A stretch of DNA of 64,000 bases from Candidatus Aminicenantes bacterium (GTDB taxonomy: Bacteria > Acidobacteriota > Aminicenantia > Aminicenantales > UBA4085), in contig JAPKZJ010000114.1 of NCBI GenBank assembly GCA_026393855.1, positions 1 to 64,000 on the forward strand, given 5' to 3'. The translations under genes and the position numbers were made by a program. Positions within the stretch are counted from its first letter, which is position 1. Each line of letters begins with the position of its first letter. Below, one piece after another: positions 1-7,870 of this stretch. The notes below the pieces were generated by a model that was not told where the DNA came from, did not search any database, and saw only the letters and a list, made by a program, of their open reading frames with translations.

Positions 1-648
1 CAGGACGCCGCCGATGACGCCGCCCTCGACACCGCCCTCAACGCCGCCCTCGATTCCGACGTCGGAGATTTGCTCTTCGGCGATCTGATCGGGGATTTCG
101 ACGGGAGCGACCAGCTTGCCGGCCTCGAACGAAGTCTGGGCTTGGACCGGCTTGATCCGCTTGGCCGTCGTGCCGGCGGCCTTCTTGGCCGGCGGCGGGG
201 GCGGCGGAGGCGGGGGCGGCGCGAGGAAGGCGCTGGTGATTTCGATTCGGGGAAGATGGCCGGTCTGGAGCAGGGGAAGCACGATCAGTAAGGCCGCAAT
301 CAGGGCATGTGCCGCCAGCGAGAGCGGGAAAACCACGGCCCGCCTTGCGAGGTCAGGCTCGGGGGTGATAAAGGAATCCCTGAACAAAGAGCGGTTCCCG
401 GCTGCCTCGGGGACGCCATGCCGCCGAATGGATTCGGTGACTCGAGCCGCGAAGCCATCCCAGTAAGCGGGCCCGGGGTCCGGCCCAACCGACGCCTTGG
501 CTGTTTCGTCCAGGCGGAGCAGCCGACTCGCTTCGGCTGCGCAGTCCGGGCAGTTCCGCCGATGGGCTTCCCAGCGGACCATGCGGCGGGGCCGGAGCTC
601 GCCGTCGAGAGCCGCTCCGGCAAGCCCGATGGCTTTTTCGTGTCTCAT
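1..648 (-). CDS. zinc-finger anti-sigma / TonB-like fusion protein (C-terminus beyond window)
   Basis: Not a standard anti-sigma factor: 216 codons run off the window edge. The N-terminus carries a zf-HC2-type finger (H29-x3-C33-x2-C36, with H3 as possible fourth ligand). A single membrane segment follows at about residues 104-130, then ten consecutive prolines, a Lys/Ala-rich linker and a Gly-Gly-Val repeat region (GGVEGGVEGGVIGGV) of the kind common in acidobacterial TonB proteins. The start ATG overlaps the stop of the upstream sigma gene (ATGA), so the two are translationally coupled. The zinc finger should hold the ECF sigma factor in the cytoplasm while the periplasmic part should span to outer-membrane receptors. 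The TonB C-terminal domain itself is outside the window, so the energy-transducer reading is inferred from the linker. Confidence 0.8.
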   Translation of the reverse strand, partial: MRHEKAIGLAGAALDGELRPRRMVRWEAHRRNCPDCAAEASRLLRLDETAKASVGPDPGPAYWDGFAARVTESIRRHGVPEAAGNRSLFRDSFITPEPDLARRAVVFPLSLAAHALIAALLIVLPLLQTGHLPRIEITSAFLAPPPPPPPPPPAKKAAGTTAKRIKPVQAQTSFEAGKLVAPVEIPDQIAEEQISDVGIEGGVEGGVEGGVIGGVL

Positions 649-1208
649 GCCGGCCTCCCGTCGAGAACGTCGGCCAGGGCCGTTTTAAGCCGCCGGCGGG
701 CGCGATTCAAGCGCGACATCACCGTCCCCGGGGCCAGCCTCAGGGAGGTTGCGATGTCGCGGTAGCTCATGCCCTCGGCCACCCGCAGGGTGAACACGAG
801 GCGCTGATCGGCGGGAAGAGCCCGCAAGGCTTCCTGAAAACGGTCCTCGGCCTCACGGCGTTGGAGCTCATCCTGAGGCGGCCTCTCATCGGGGACGGCG
901 TTGTCGCGGTCGCCCAGGGGCTCCTCCCGTCGACGAACTTTGAGATAATTCAGCGTCGCGTTCACCGCGATCTTCCGCAGCCAGGCATAGAAATCCAGGC
1001 CGGCCTTAAAACCGGCTAAGGCCAGGAAGGCCTTGAAAAAGGTTTCCTGGGCCAAGTCGTCGGCCGATTGGTGGGTCCCCGTCATCCGGCGGCAGAGACG
1101 GTAAATGCGGCCCTGAAAGCGCCGGACCAGATCCTCAAAGGCCGACACGTCTCCGGCTTTGGCCCTGTCAATCAAGGCTTGCTCCTCCTGGCGTTCGTCT
1201 GGCCGCAT
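645..1208 (-). CDS. ECF-family RNA polymerase sigma factor
   Basis: 187 residues, normal for a sigma-70 ECF factor. Region 2 (about residues 25-90) contains the RLCRRMTG and DDLAQETFFKAF segments that bind core polymerase and melt the -10; region 4 (about 130-180) contains the helix-turn-helix stretch GMSYRDIATSLRLAPGTVMSRL. The start is the ATG with a GGGAG ribosome site 7 nt upstream. It is co-transcribed and coupled to the zinc-finger/TonB protein, its likely membrane-bound regulator. Its regulon cannot be read here. Confidence 0.93.
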   Translation of the reverse strand: MRPDERQEEQALIDRAKAGDVSAFEDLVRRFQGRIYRLCRRMTGTHQSADDLAQETFFKAFLALAGFKAGLDFYAWLRKIAVNATLNYLKVRRREEPLGDRDNAVPDERPPQDELQRREAEDRFQEALRALPADQRLVFTLRVAEGMSYRDIATSLRLAPGTVMSRLNRARRRLKTALADVLDGRPA

Positions 1209-1258
1209 ATGAGCTCCCGTATCCTATACAACGGAGGGCTGTATTTATTCCCGACCGT

Positions 1259-1264
1259 ATTATA
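1259..1264 (-). promoter_or_regulatory. possible -10 box for the sigma-factor operon
   Basis: A perfect TATAAT on the minus strand about 50 nt upstream of the sigma-factor start. No convincing -35 box lies at 16-18 nt, so an alternative sigma or activator may be needed. Confidence 0.3.
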
Positions 1265-1308
1265 GAACGAACCGAGGCCTCCGGGGAGGCCGGGCCATCG
1301 TCTCTTTT

Positions 1309-1338
1309 TTGCCTGCTTCTTGTTCTATGCTATATAAT
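1309..1338 (+). promoter_or_regulatory. promoter reading into structured repeat copy A
   Basis: TTGCCT (1309-1314), 18-nt spacer, TATAAT (1333-1338). An alternative register TATATA (1331-1336) with an extended TGC is also possible. Transcription would begin inside the first bases of the repeat at 1336-1483 and continue to the acyl-CoA ligase. Confidence 0.6.
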
Positions 1339-1483
1339 AAACCCGCTCGATACCCCGGGCTTTAGCCCGCCCTCATCCGCTTCGCGGCTGAGGGCTGCAA
1401 AGCCCGGGGTATTAGCAGGATTAATACTGAGCGGTGCTTATGACCCCGATTTGAAAATCGGGATCTCAGCGCTGCGAACGTAT
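1336..1483 (+). repeat. structured dispersed repeat, copy A (two hairpins)
   Basis: 148 nt, matching 61825-61974 in the same orientation. It has a left flank AATAAACCCGCTCGA, a hairpin with 13-bp arms (1351-1363 with 1399-1411), a spacer containing TACTGAGCGG, a second hairpin (GCGGTGC...GCGCTGC outside, CCCGATT...AATCGGG inside) and the right flank GCGAACGTAT. The 24-nt core at 1370-1393 is the exact reverse complement of the core in copy B (61858-61881). Outer stem pairs that are G-C in copy B are G-U compatible here. Together with the promoter and this element the stretch 1209-1540 holds no gene. Confidence 0.9.
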
Positions 1484-1540
1484 GAATCACGGCCTCCGGC
1501 TTGCTCGGCCGCCGAGGACAATTTTTTGGGAGTATAGTTC

Positions 1541-3322
1541 ATGGTCGAAACACTCAGCCAGATCGCCCTTCATATCCTGAGCGAATACCCCGCCAAGTCC
1601 GACCTCATGCAGGTCAAGATCGACGGACGCTTCGTCCCAATCTCGACGGAAGAATTCGGCCGGCGCCTGAGACGGATCGCCTTGGGGCTTCGGAGCTTAG
1701 GCTGCGGCCCCGACCGCAAGCTCGTCATCCTCTCCGAGAACCGCCCCGAATGGACGCTCGTCGATTTCGCCAACCTCTGCCTGGGCGGGGTGACCGTGCC
1801 TATCTACCCGACGCTGGTACCGGCTCAGATCCAATACATCATCTCCAACTCCGAAGCTGCGGTCGTCGTCTGCTCCGGGCCCGATCTGAGGCGCAAGTTC
1901 GAGGTCGTCCGGGCCGAGCTCCCCGGGGTCGAGCATGCCGTCACTCTGGAGGCCGAGGCGCCCGAAGGATTTCTGACTCTGGCCGCGGTCATGGAGCGCG
2001 GCGCGCGCCTGGAGGCCGAAGACCCCGGCCTCTTCGAGCGGACGGCCCGCTCGATCAAGCCGGAGGATCTGGCCTCGATCATCTACACCTCCGGCACGAC
2101 CGGCGTGCCGAAAGGGGTGATGCTGACGCATCGCAATTTCGTCAGCAACATCCTGGCCCTGGATTCCCAGCACGACTTCAACCGGAGCGACTCCATCCTC
2201 TCCTTCCTCCCGCTCTCGCACGTCCTGGAGCGGATGTGCACGTTTGCCTTCATCTACAAGGGCGCCTCAATCGGCTACGCGGAGAGCGTTGAGACCGTGG
2301 CCGATAACCTGATCGAGGTCCGGCCGACGATCATGGTCAGCGTGCCCCGGCTGTTTGAAAAGCTTTACGGCAAGGTCATGGACAACGTCCTGGCCGGGTC
2401 GCCGATCAAACGGAAGATCTTCTTTTGGGCCGCCAAAACGGGACGGGATTGGGGCCGCCGGTCGATCGAGCACCAGCCCATCCCGGCCGGCCTGCGGTTC
2501 AAGCGTCGGCTGGCCCACAAGCTGGTCTTTTCGAAAGTCCTGGAAAAGACGGGCGGACGGGTCAAGTTTTTTGTCAGCGGCGGCGCTCCTCTGGCCGGGG
2601 ACATCGGCGAGTTCTTCTTCGGGTTGGGCCTGCCGATCAAGGAGGGCTACGGCCTGACCGAGACCTCGCCGGTCGTGGCCTGCAACACCTTTGAGCATCT
2701 CCGCTTCGGCACCGTCGGGCCCCCGATCCCCGGCGTTTCGGTCCGCATCGCCGCCGATGGCGAGATCCTGGTTCAGGGACCCAACGTCATGCGCGGATAC
2801 TTCAAAATGGAGGCGGAGACCAAGGAAGCCATGGAAGGCGGCTGGTTCCACACCGGCGACATCGGTCACTTCGATGCCGACGGATTCCTGGTCATCACCG
2901 ACCGCAAGAAGGACCTGATCGTCACGGCCGGCGGAAAAAACGTCGCGCCGCAGCCGATCGAGAACCTGCTCAAGCAGAACCCGTATATCGCCACGGCCGT
3001 CGTCGTGGGCGGCAAGCGCAAGTTTATCTCGGCCTTGATCGTGCCCGACAAGGAGAAGATCGAGGCCTATGCCCGTTCAGCCGGCATCCAGGCGCCCGGG
3101 TATACGGCTCTCCTCTCCGATGTCCGCATCAGCCGCTTCCTGCTGGCCGAGATCGACAAGGCCACCCCCAACCTGGCGCCCTATGAGAAGATCAAGAAGA
3201 TTGTTCTGCTCGACCGCGAGTTCGAGATCGAGCGCGAGGAGCTGACCCCGACCCTCAAGGTCAAACGGACCCTGGTCGAGGCCAAATACAAGGACCTGAT
3301 CGACGCCCTCTACAAGGATTGA
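1541..3322 (+). CDS. long-chain fatty acid--CoA ligase (AMP-forming)
   Basis: 593 residues, typical of bacterial FadD/ACSL-like AMP-forming synthetases, which activate a fatty acid with ATP to acyl-AMP and then to acyl-CoA. The AMP-binding loop YTSGTTGVPKG is at about 182, the GYGLTETSPVV motif at about 369, and HTGDIG...DRKKDLI...GGKNVAPQPIE (hinge and C-terminal lid) from about 437. The ATG at 1541 has GGGAG about 8 nt upstream. The mRNA leader carries structured repeat copy A. The following lipoprotein and DUF3014 genes lie within 25 nt of each other and are probably co-transcribed. Confidence 0.93.
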   Translation: MVETLSQIALHILSEYPAKSDLMQVKIDGRFVPISTEEFGRRLRRIALGLRSLGCGPDRKLVILSENRPEWTLVDFANLCLGGVTVPIYPTLVPAQIQYIISNSEAAVVVCSGPDLRRKFEVVRAELPGVEHAVTLEAEAPEGFLTLAAVMERGARLEAEDPGLFERTARSIKPEDLASIIYTSGTTGVPKGVMLTHRNFVSNILALDSQHDFNRSDSILSFLPLSHVLERMCTFAFIYKGASIGYAESVETVADNLIEVRPTIMVSVPRLFEKLYGKVMDNVLAGSPIKRKIFFWAAKTGRDWGRRSIEHQPIPAGLRFKRRLAHKLVFSKVLEKTGGRVKFFVSGGAPLAGDIGEFFFGLGLPIKEGYGLTETSPVVACNTFEHLRFGTVGPPIPGVSVRIAADGEILVQGPNVMRGYFKMEAETKEAMEGGWFHTGDIGHFDADGFLVITDRKKDLIVTAGGKNVAPQPIENLLKQNPYIATAVVVGGKRKFISALIVPDKEKIEAYARSAGIQAPGYTALLSDVRISRFLLAEIDKATPNLAPYEKIKKIVLLDREFEIEREELTPTLKVKRTLVEAKYKDLIDALYKD

Positions 3323-3344
3323 CCGGAGGGCCGGAGGTTTGATC

Positions 3345-4145
3345 ATGAGCACACCCCGCCGCATCCGCCGCACCGCCGTCCTTTTCGCCGTCCTGGCCTG
3401 GGCGGCCACGACCATGGCCTGCCTCATCGTCCTCGACGATCCCAACGCCGGCCCGGATGAGACCCGGCGCGAATTCCACCGTCTGATCCCGTTTTCGCCG
3501 GGAGGCGTCCTAGCCTTGAGGAACCTCGACGGCGACGTCGAGATTCGGGGCTGGGACCGCAACGAGATCGAGATCACGGTTGAATCCGACCAAGCGGGGC
3601 CGGCCCGATTCGGCTGGCCCGTCGCTCGCCGCACGGGACGGCCCCGGTTCGAGGTCGAGGAAGGGGCGGGTCGGTTGGGCGTCCGCACGCGCTGGGAAGG
3701 CGACGACCGGGCGGTTTACCCGGTGCACTATTTTCTCAACGTGCCGCGCTCCCTGGCCTTGGAGGAGGCGGCCACCCAGAAGGGCAACATCCTGATCGCC
3801 GACCTCTACGGCCGGGCCAAGGTCTCGGTCCTGGACGGCGACCTGACGGTCGAGAATTTCTCCGGCGGGCTGGACGCCACGGTTGCGCGCGGCCGGATCC
3901 GGGCTGAGCTTCTGGATCTGCGCCGCGACGACGCCGTCCGGTTGACCGTCCGCACCGGCGACCTGAGCCTGGCGCTCGAACCGACGGTGAGCGCCCGGAT
4001 CGACGCCGAAGCCTGGGGCGGCATCAGCGGGGACTGGGCCTCGCCCGGCGTCGGCCGAAAAGCCGATCTCAAGCTCGGCGGGGGCGAGGCCTCCATCGTC
4101 CTGCGGACGCCGTCCGGCCGGATCGAGCTCCAGAAGATCAAGTGA
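3345..4145 (+). CDS. DUF4097-like cell-envelope lipoprotein
   Basis: 266 residues. The ATG at 3345 is preceded by GGAGG at 7 nt; a TTG two codons upstream is too close to that site. The N-terminal hydrophobic segment ends in TTMAC, an imperfect lipobox. The body has the repeated short beta pattern of the DUF4097 family, including LRNLDGDVEIRGWDRNEIEI and later 'LDGDLTVENFSGGLDA' and 'VRLTVRTGDLSLAL', consistent with a right-handed beta-solenoid. Function of the family is unknown; members are often encoded with envelope-stress regulators. No catalytic residues are apparent. Confidence 0.7.
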   Translation: MSTPRRIRRTAVLFAVLAWAATTMACLIVLDDPNAGPDETRREFHRLIPFSPGGVLALRNLDGDVEIRGWDRNEIEITVESDQAGPARFGWPVARRTGRPRFEVEEGAGRLGVRTRWEGDDRAVYPVHYFLNVPRSLALEEAATQKGNILIADLYGRAKVSVLDGDLTVENFSGGLDATVARGRIRAELLDLRRDDAVRLTVRTGDLSLALEPTVSARIDAEAWGGISGDWASPGVGRKADLKLGGGEASIVLRTPSGRIELQKIK

Positions 4146-4155
4146 GGCCGGAACC

Positions 4156-4971
4156 ATGGAAGAAAGCCATAAGATTGTAAGGACGGCGATCGTCATCCTG
4201 ATCATCCTGATCGCCGCCGCCGGCGTCTACTATCTGTTCCTCGCCGATCGCGGCAAGCCGGCCGATTCCCTCGACAAGCCGGCGGTCGAGGCCGTCCGGC
4301 CCGATGCGGCGGCCGCAGGTGAGCCCGCCGCGGCCGGGGCCGTCACCGCGGCCCTCGACCAAAGCGATGGGCTGCTGCGCGAGCTGGCCGGTGACGTTTC
4401 GACCAACCCCTTCTTCATGCAATGGATCCGCTCCAAGGACCTCATCCGGCGGTTCGTGGCCGCCGTGGATGCGGTGGCCAACGGGCAAACCCCCCGGCCC
4501 CAGGCCGACTTCTTCACTCTTAAGGGCCCCTTCACGACCGTCGCGCGAGGCGGAAAGACATATCTGAACCCGGCCTCGTACGAGCGCTACAACGTCGTGG
4601 CCGATGTCCTGGACTCAGTCAGCGTCGCGGGCAGCGCCAAGCTCTACCGGGATTTCCAAGCCCAGATCCGCCAGGCCTATCGGGACTTGGGCTACCCGCA
4701 GGGTGATTTTCACCGCGTCCTGCTCAAAGCCGTCAACGAGCTGCTCCGTACGCCGGTGGTCGAGGCGCCGATCGAGGTTGTCAAGACGGTCACCGTCTTC
4801 GTCTGCATCGATCCGCGGCTGGAGGGTCTGAGCGCGCCCCAGAAACATCTGCTTCGGATGGGGCCGGAAAACGTTCAGCTCATTCAGGCCAAACTGCGCG
4901 AGCTGGCCCCGGCCCTCGGATTTGCGGAGGCGGAGCTGGCCAAGGCCGTCCGGATCGGGCCCGGCGACTGA
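4156..4971 (+). CDS. DUF3014 domain-containing membrane-anchored protein
   Basis: 271 residues with one N-terminal membrane helix (about 8-30, IVRTAIVILIILIAAAGVYY) followed by a low-complexity Ala/Pro linker and a globular domain from about residue 70. Conserved DUF3014 features are 'LRELAGDVSTNPFFMQWI', 'DLIRRFVAAVDAVANGQ', 'LNPASYERYNVVADVLDS' and 'YPQGDFHRVLLKAVNELL'. The domain probably sits in the periplasm. It starts 10 nt after the preceding stop, so it belongs to the same operon. No biochemical role is known. Confidence 0.8.
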   Translation: MEESHKIVRTAIVILIILIAAAGVYYLFLADRGKPADSLDKPAVEAVRPDAAAAGEPAAAGAVTAALDQSDGLLRELAGDVSTNPFFMQWIRSKDLIRRFVAAVDAVANGQTPRPQADFFTLKGPFTTVARGGKTYLNPASYERYNVVADVLDSVSVAGSAKLYRDFQAQIRQAYRDLGYPQGDFHRVLLKAVNELLRTPVVEAPIEVVKTVTVFVCIDPRLEGLSAPQKHLLRMGPENVQLIQAKLRELAPALGFAEAELAKAVRIGPGD

Positions 4972-4974
4972 GTC

Positions 4975-5946
4975 TCAGTCCGCCTTCCAGCGGAACGGCC
5001 GATCGCGATCGAAATCCGGGATAAGGTGTTCGTCGGGAGCGAAGACTTCAGGCTGAGCAAAGAGGCTTTCGAATCCCAGAGTCTCGGCCCGGGCCAGGAT
5101 CCGGCCATACTCCTCCGATGTCACCCCGCGGCGAAGCTCGGGGGGCGCCTTGTGACAGGGATGATACTGGCTCATCAGGCTGAGGCCGACGGAGGGGGAG
5201 AGGGAGCCGGCGATCCATTCCAGCGCGGCCAGGCTGTCTTCCTCGCATCCGGGCAGGACCAGATGGCGGATGATCATCCCGTGTTGGGCCAGGCCGCCCG
5301 AGTCCAGAACGAGGTCGGGTTGCTGGAGGTACATCTCCTGCAGCGCCGCCGAAGCCCGCTCAAAATAATCCGCCGCGCCCGAATATCGGGCCGCGAGCCG
5401 CGGCGAGACGTATTTTAAGTCGGGCAGGTAGACGTCCACGATTCCGGACAGTCTGGCCACGACCGCTTCCTTTTCATATCCGTTGGAATTCCAAACCAGG
5501 GGCAGGTTCAAGCCGCCGCCCCGGGCCAGGCGCAGGGCCCGCAGGATCGGCAGAATCACATGGCTCGGCGAAACGAGGTTGATGTTGTAAGCCCCGTCCG
5601 CCTGGAGGCGGAGCATCGCCTCGGCCAGATCGGCGTCCGAGACCGGGCGGCCGGCGCGGCTCCAGCTGATCTGGTGGTTTTGGCAGAATAGGCATTTCAG
5701 GTTGCAGCCGGTGAAGAAGAGCGTTCCAGAGCCCCGGCCCGGCGGACCCTCCGGCCCCGAAAGCACGGGCTCCTCGCCGTAATGGAGTAAGGCCTGGGCC
5801 AGCCCGGCTCCGCGGCCGATGCCGCAGACGCCCGCCGCGTCGGCGGCCCGATCCGCCCCGCAGTCGCGGGGGCAGAGATCGCAGGCCGATTCGCGGCCGG
5901 CCAGCGCGTCCAGGGCGCGATCGATGCGGGCGATCAAGGCGTCCAT
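4975..5946 (-). CDS. PflA/PflX-like radical SAM protein
   Basis: 323 residues. The radical-SAM cluster motif CNLKCLFC (CxxxCxxC) follows TLFFTG, and an additional N-terminal cysteine set CDLCPRDCG plus CGIG is present, as in the COG1313 pyruvate-formate-lyase-activating-enzyme-like family. Such proteins use S-adenosylmethionine and a 4Fe-4S cluster to generate a radical, often on a partner glycyl enzyme; no partner is encoded here. Later motifs NINLVSPSHV, WNSNGYEK and YLPDLKY fit the family. It converges on the DUF3014 gene, with 3 nt between the stops. Confidence 0.88.
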   Translation of the reverse strand: MDALIARIDRALDALAGRESACDLCPRDCGADRAADAAGVCGIGRGAGLAQALLHYGEEPVLSGPEGPPGRGSGTLFFTGCNLKCLFCQNHQISWSRAGRPVSDADLAEAMLRLQADGAYNINLVSPSHVILPILRALRLARGGGLNLPLVWNSNGYEKEAVVARLSGIVDVYLPDLKYVSPRLAARYSGAADYFERASAALQEMYLQQPDLVLDSGGLAQHGMIIRHLVLPGCEEDSLAALEWIAGSLSPSVGLSLMSQYHPCHKAPPELRRGVTSEEYGRILARAETLGFESLFAQPEVFAPDEHLIPDFDRDRPFRWKAD

Positions 5947-6001
5947 GCCGCCTATTCTACCAGAACGGGCCCGGTCTTGGGGGGAACCGGCCGGCTGCGG
6001 A

Positions 6002-6031
6002 TTGACAGGGTCGCCGGCCTTGGGGTATAAG
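6002..6031 (+). promoter_or_regulatory. promoter of the DedA gene
   Basis: TTGACA (6002-6007), 18-nt spacer, TATAAG (6026-6031), 27 nt ahead of the DedA start codon. Confidence 0.7.
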
Positions 6032-6058
6032 ACGCCTTCCCCGTTTCAAGGAGACCCC

Positions 6059-6730
6059 ATGGGCTTTCTGTCCGGAATCGTCGATTTTGTCCTCCACCTG
6101 GATACCCATCTTAGCGCGCTCATCGAGCAGGCCGGTTCGTGGACCTACCTCATTCTCTTCGGGGTGATCTTCTGCGAGACGGGGCTTGTGGTGACGCCTT
6201 TCCTGCCGGGGGACTCGCTGATCTTCGCGGCCGGAACGTTCGCCGCCCGGGGGGACTTGAATATTCTGACGCTCTTCGCCCTGCTGGCGGTCGCGGCGAT
6301 CCTTGGGGATACGGTCAACTATTGGATCGGCAAGATCATCGGGCCCAAGGTCTTCCAAAAAGAGAACTCCCGCATCTTCAAGAAGTCCTACCTGGAGCGG
6401 ACTCATAATTTTTATGAAAAATACGGAGCGGAAACGATTATCATTGCCCGCTTCGTCCCGATCGTCCGGACCTTCGCCCCGTTCGTCGCCGGCATCGGCC
6501 GCATGAGCTACGTCCGGTTCTTGAGCTACAATTTGATCGGCGGCCTCGCCTGGGTGGCCTTGTTCACCTTCGGAGGCTATTTCTTCGGCAACATCCCCTT
6601 CGTGAAGAAGAACTTCTCTCTGGTTATTTTCGCCATCATCGTCATTTCGCTTCTGCCCGCGGTTCTGGAGTTCCTGAAGCATCGGAAGTCGGATCGATCC
6701 GGCCGGGACGCGGGGGAGCCGAAGGCTTAA
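6059..6730 (+). CDS. DedA family membrane protein
   Basis: 223 residues; the ATG at 6059 is preceded by AAGGAG. The family signature is clear: 'FGVIFCETGLVVTPFLPGDSL', 'LGDTVNYWIGKIIG', then 'ARFVPIVRTFAPFVAGIGRM' containing the conserved arginines, and a C-terminal pair of helices. DedA/VTT proteins are inner-membrane proteins implicated in recycling undecaprenyl-phosphate or phospholipid carriers (family knowledge); the substrate is not evident. It is monocistronic, converging with surE. Confidence 0.93.
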   Translation: MGFLSGIVDFVLHLDTHLSALIEQAGSWTYLILFGVIFCETGLVVTPFLPGDSLIFAAGTFAARGDLNILTLFALLAVAAILGDTVNYWIGKIIGPKVFQKENSRIFKKSYLERTHNFYEKYGAETIIIARFVPIVRTFAPFVAGIGRMSYVRFLSYNLIGGLAWVALFTFGGYFFGNIPFVKKNFSLVIFAIIVISLLPAVLEFLKHRKSDRSGRDAGEPKA

Positions 6731-6735
6731 GCGGC

Positions 6736-7542
6736 TTACAGCGGCCGGGCCAGGGTCCGGATGCGGCGGCTGCGGCGCGTTTCGTGAGCCGTCACGTCGG
6801 TGTGGATCGGGGTGATCGAGATCCAGCCCGCATCGACGGCTTTGACGTCGGAATCCCGGTCGCCGATATGGCTGGGATGCCCTGTCCCGATCCAATAGTA
6901 GGCGTTGCCGCGGGGATCGCATTTCTCGATGATCTCGGGATCGTAATACTTCCAACCCAGTTTGGTGATCTTGATGCCGCGCACCGGGGGGGCGGGGATG
7001 TTGATGTTCAAGGCAAGGCCCGTCGGCAGGCCGTCGGCCAGAATCCGGCCGGCGATCTCGCGGACGACGGAGGCCGCGAATCCCAGGTGGAATCGGCCGC
7101 GGGCGTCCGGGATCATGGAAACGGCTATGGCCGGAAGGCCGAGGAAGAGGGCCTGAACCGCAGCCGCGACCGTGCCGGAGTAGTGAACGTCCTGCTGGCC
7201 CAAGTTGGGCCCCGGGTTCATCCCCGAGATGAGAAGGTCCGGGCGCCGGGGAAGGATTTTGCGGAGAGCGAAATAAAGGCAGTCGGCGGGAGTCCCGTCG
7301 ACCGACCAGATCGAGGGCGTGTGGCGCTGGAGGCGAAGGGGCTGCCGCAGGGTGACGGCCAGGGAGGCGGCGCTCCGCTCCCGGTCGGGAGCCACGATCA
7401 CGGTGCGCCCCAGGCTCCGCAGGCGCCGATGGAGGATGCGGATCTCTTCGCGGAAGAAACCATCATCGTTGCAGAGCAGGATCAGCGGCCGTCCATCGGC
7501 AGGGAGGGACCGAGGCGCAGGAGGGGGGGGGAGAGGCTTCAT
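6736..7542 (-). CDS. surE: 5'/3'-nucleotidase SurE
   Basis: 268 residues. The metal site of SurE is intact: LCNDDG near the N-terminus (adjacent Asp pair), then 'APDRERSAAS', 'GTPADC', 'SGMNPGPNLGQQDVHYSGTVAAA' and 'LNINIP'. The enzyme removes phosphate from nucleoside monophosphates. The ATG at 7542 is chosen because longer readings enter the tRNA gene; its ribosome site is weak. A 20-codon reading frame ending TGATG at this start (7604-7542) could couple translation but is not strongly supported. The gene lies downstream of tRNA-Pro on the same strand. Confidence 0.9.
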   Translation of the reverse strand: MKPLPPPPAPRSLPADGRPLILLCNDDGFFREEIRILHRRLRSLGRTVIVAPDRERSAASLAVTLRQPLRLQRHTPSIWSVDGTPADCLYFALRKILPRRPDLLISGMNPGPNLGQQDVHYSGTVAAAVQALFLGLPAIAVSMIPDARGRFHLGFAASVVREIAGRILADGLPTGLALNINIPAPPVRGIKITKLGWKYYDPEIIEKCDPRGNAYYWIGTGHPSHIGDRDSDVKAVDAGWISITPIHTDVTAHETRRSRRIRTLARPL

Positions 7543-7656
7543 CAGGACCGGCCGGCTAAGTCGAAAACCTGAGCCTTGAGGTCGGAGGGATCGGGATTTG
7601 TCATGTTCGTCTCGTTTCCCCAGGAATTCGTCAGGGAGAAGCCAACGGAGGAAAGA

Positions 7657-7733
7657 TGGTCGGGACGGGCGGATTCGAACCGCCGACCCCATGCACCCCA
7701 AGCATGTGCGCTACCAGGCTGCGCCACGTCCCG
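7657..7733 (-). tRNA. tRNA-Pro (anticodon GGG)
   Basis: 77 nt including an encoded CCA. Acceptor arm CGGGACG pairs with CGTCCCG, the D arm is GGCGCAGCCTGGTAGCGCA, and the 5-bp anticodon stem CATGC/GCATG closes loop TTGGGGT with GGG at 34-36. The T arm GGCGGTTCGAATCCGCC is canonical. Confidence 0.97.
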
Positions 7734-7830
7734 ACACTAAAAAGTGGTCGGGGCTACGATCGAGGCGATCGATTGTCCCGACACTAAGAGCCCTCGGGGC
7801 TACGGCCGAAGCGACCGATTGTCCCGACCC
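7728..7830. repeat. tandem repeat containing the tRNA-Pro 5' end
   Basis: Units of 47 and 46 nt begin at 7728, 7775 and 7821 (the third is partial). Each starts with GTCCCGAC on the plus strand, i.e. GTCGGGAC on the tRNA strand, and the first start lies in the tRNA acceptor stem. CGGGGCTACG recurs within the first two units. The array lies in the leader between the -10 box and the mature tRNA. Confidence 0.85.
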
Positions 7831-7843
7831 TAAAAGGGACCGC

Positions 7844-7849
7844 ATTATA
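7844..7849 (-). promoter_or_regulatory. -10 box for tRNA-Pro
   Basis: TATAAT on the minus strand, 110 nt upstream of the mature tRNA, in an AT-rich patch (TTTTTGTTATAATG). The -35 region is weak. Transcription would include the tandem-repeat leader. Confidence 0.5.
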
Positions 7850-7870
7850 ACAAAAAGGCAGGACCGACGG

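Noticed and set aside
1501-2292. 263-codon open frame overlapping the start of the acyl-CoA ligase
   Set aside because: The alternative frame encodes the recognised enzyme with all motifs; this frame is Arg/Pro-rich noise.
7542-7604. 20-codon reading frame ending TGATG at the surE start
   Set aside because: Possible coupling leader, but ribosome site is poor and no conservation can be judged; mentioned only under surE.
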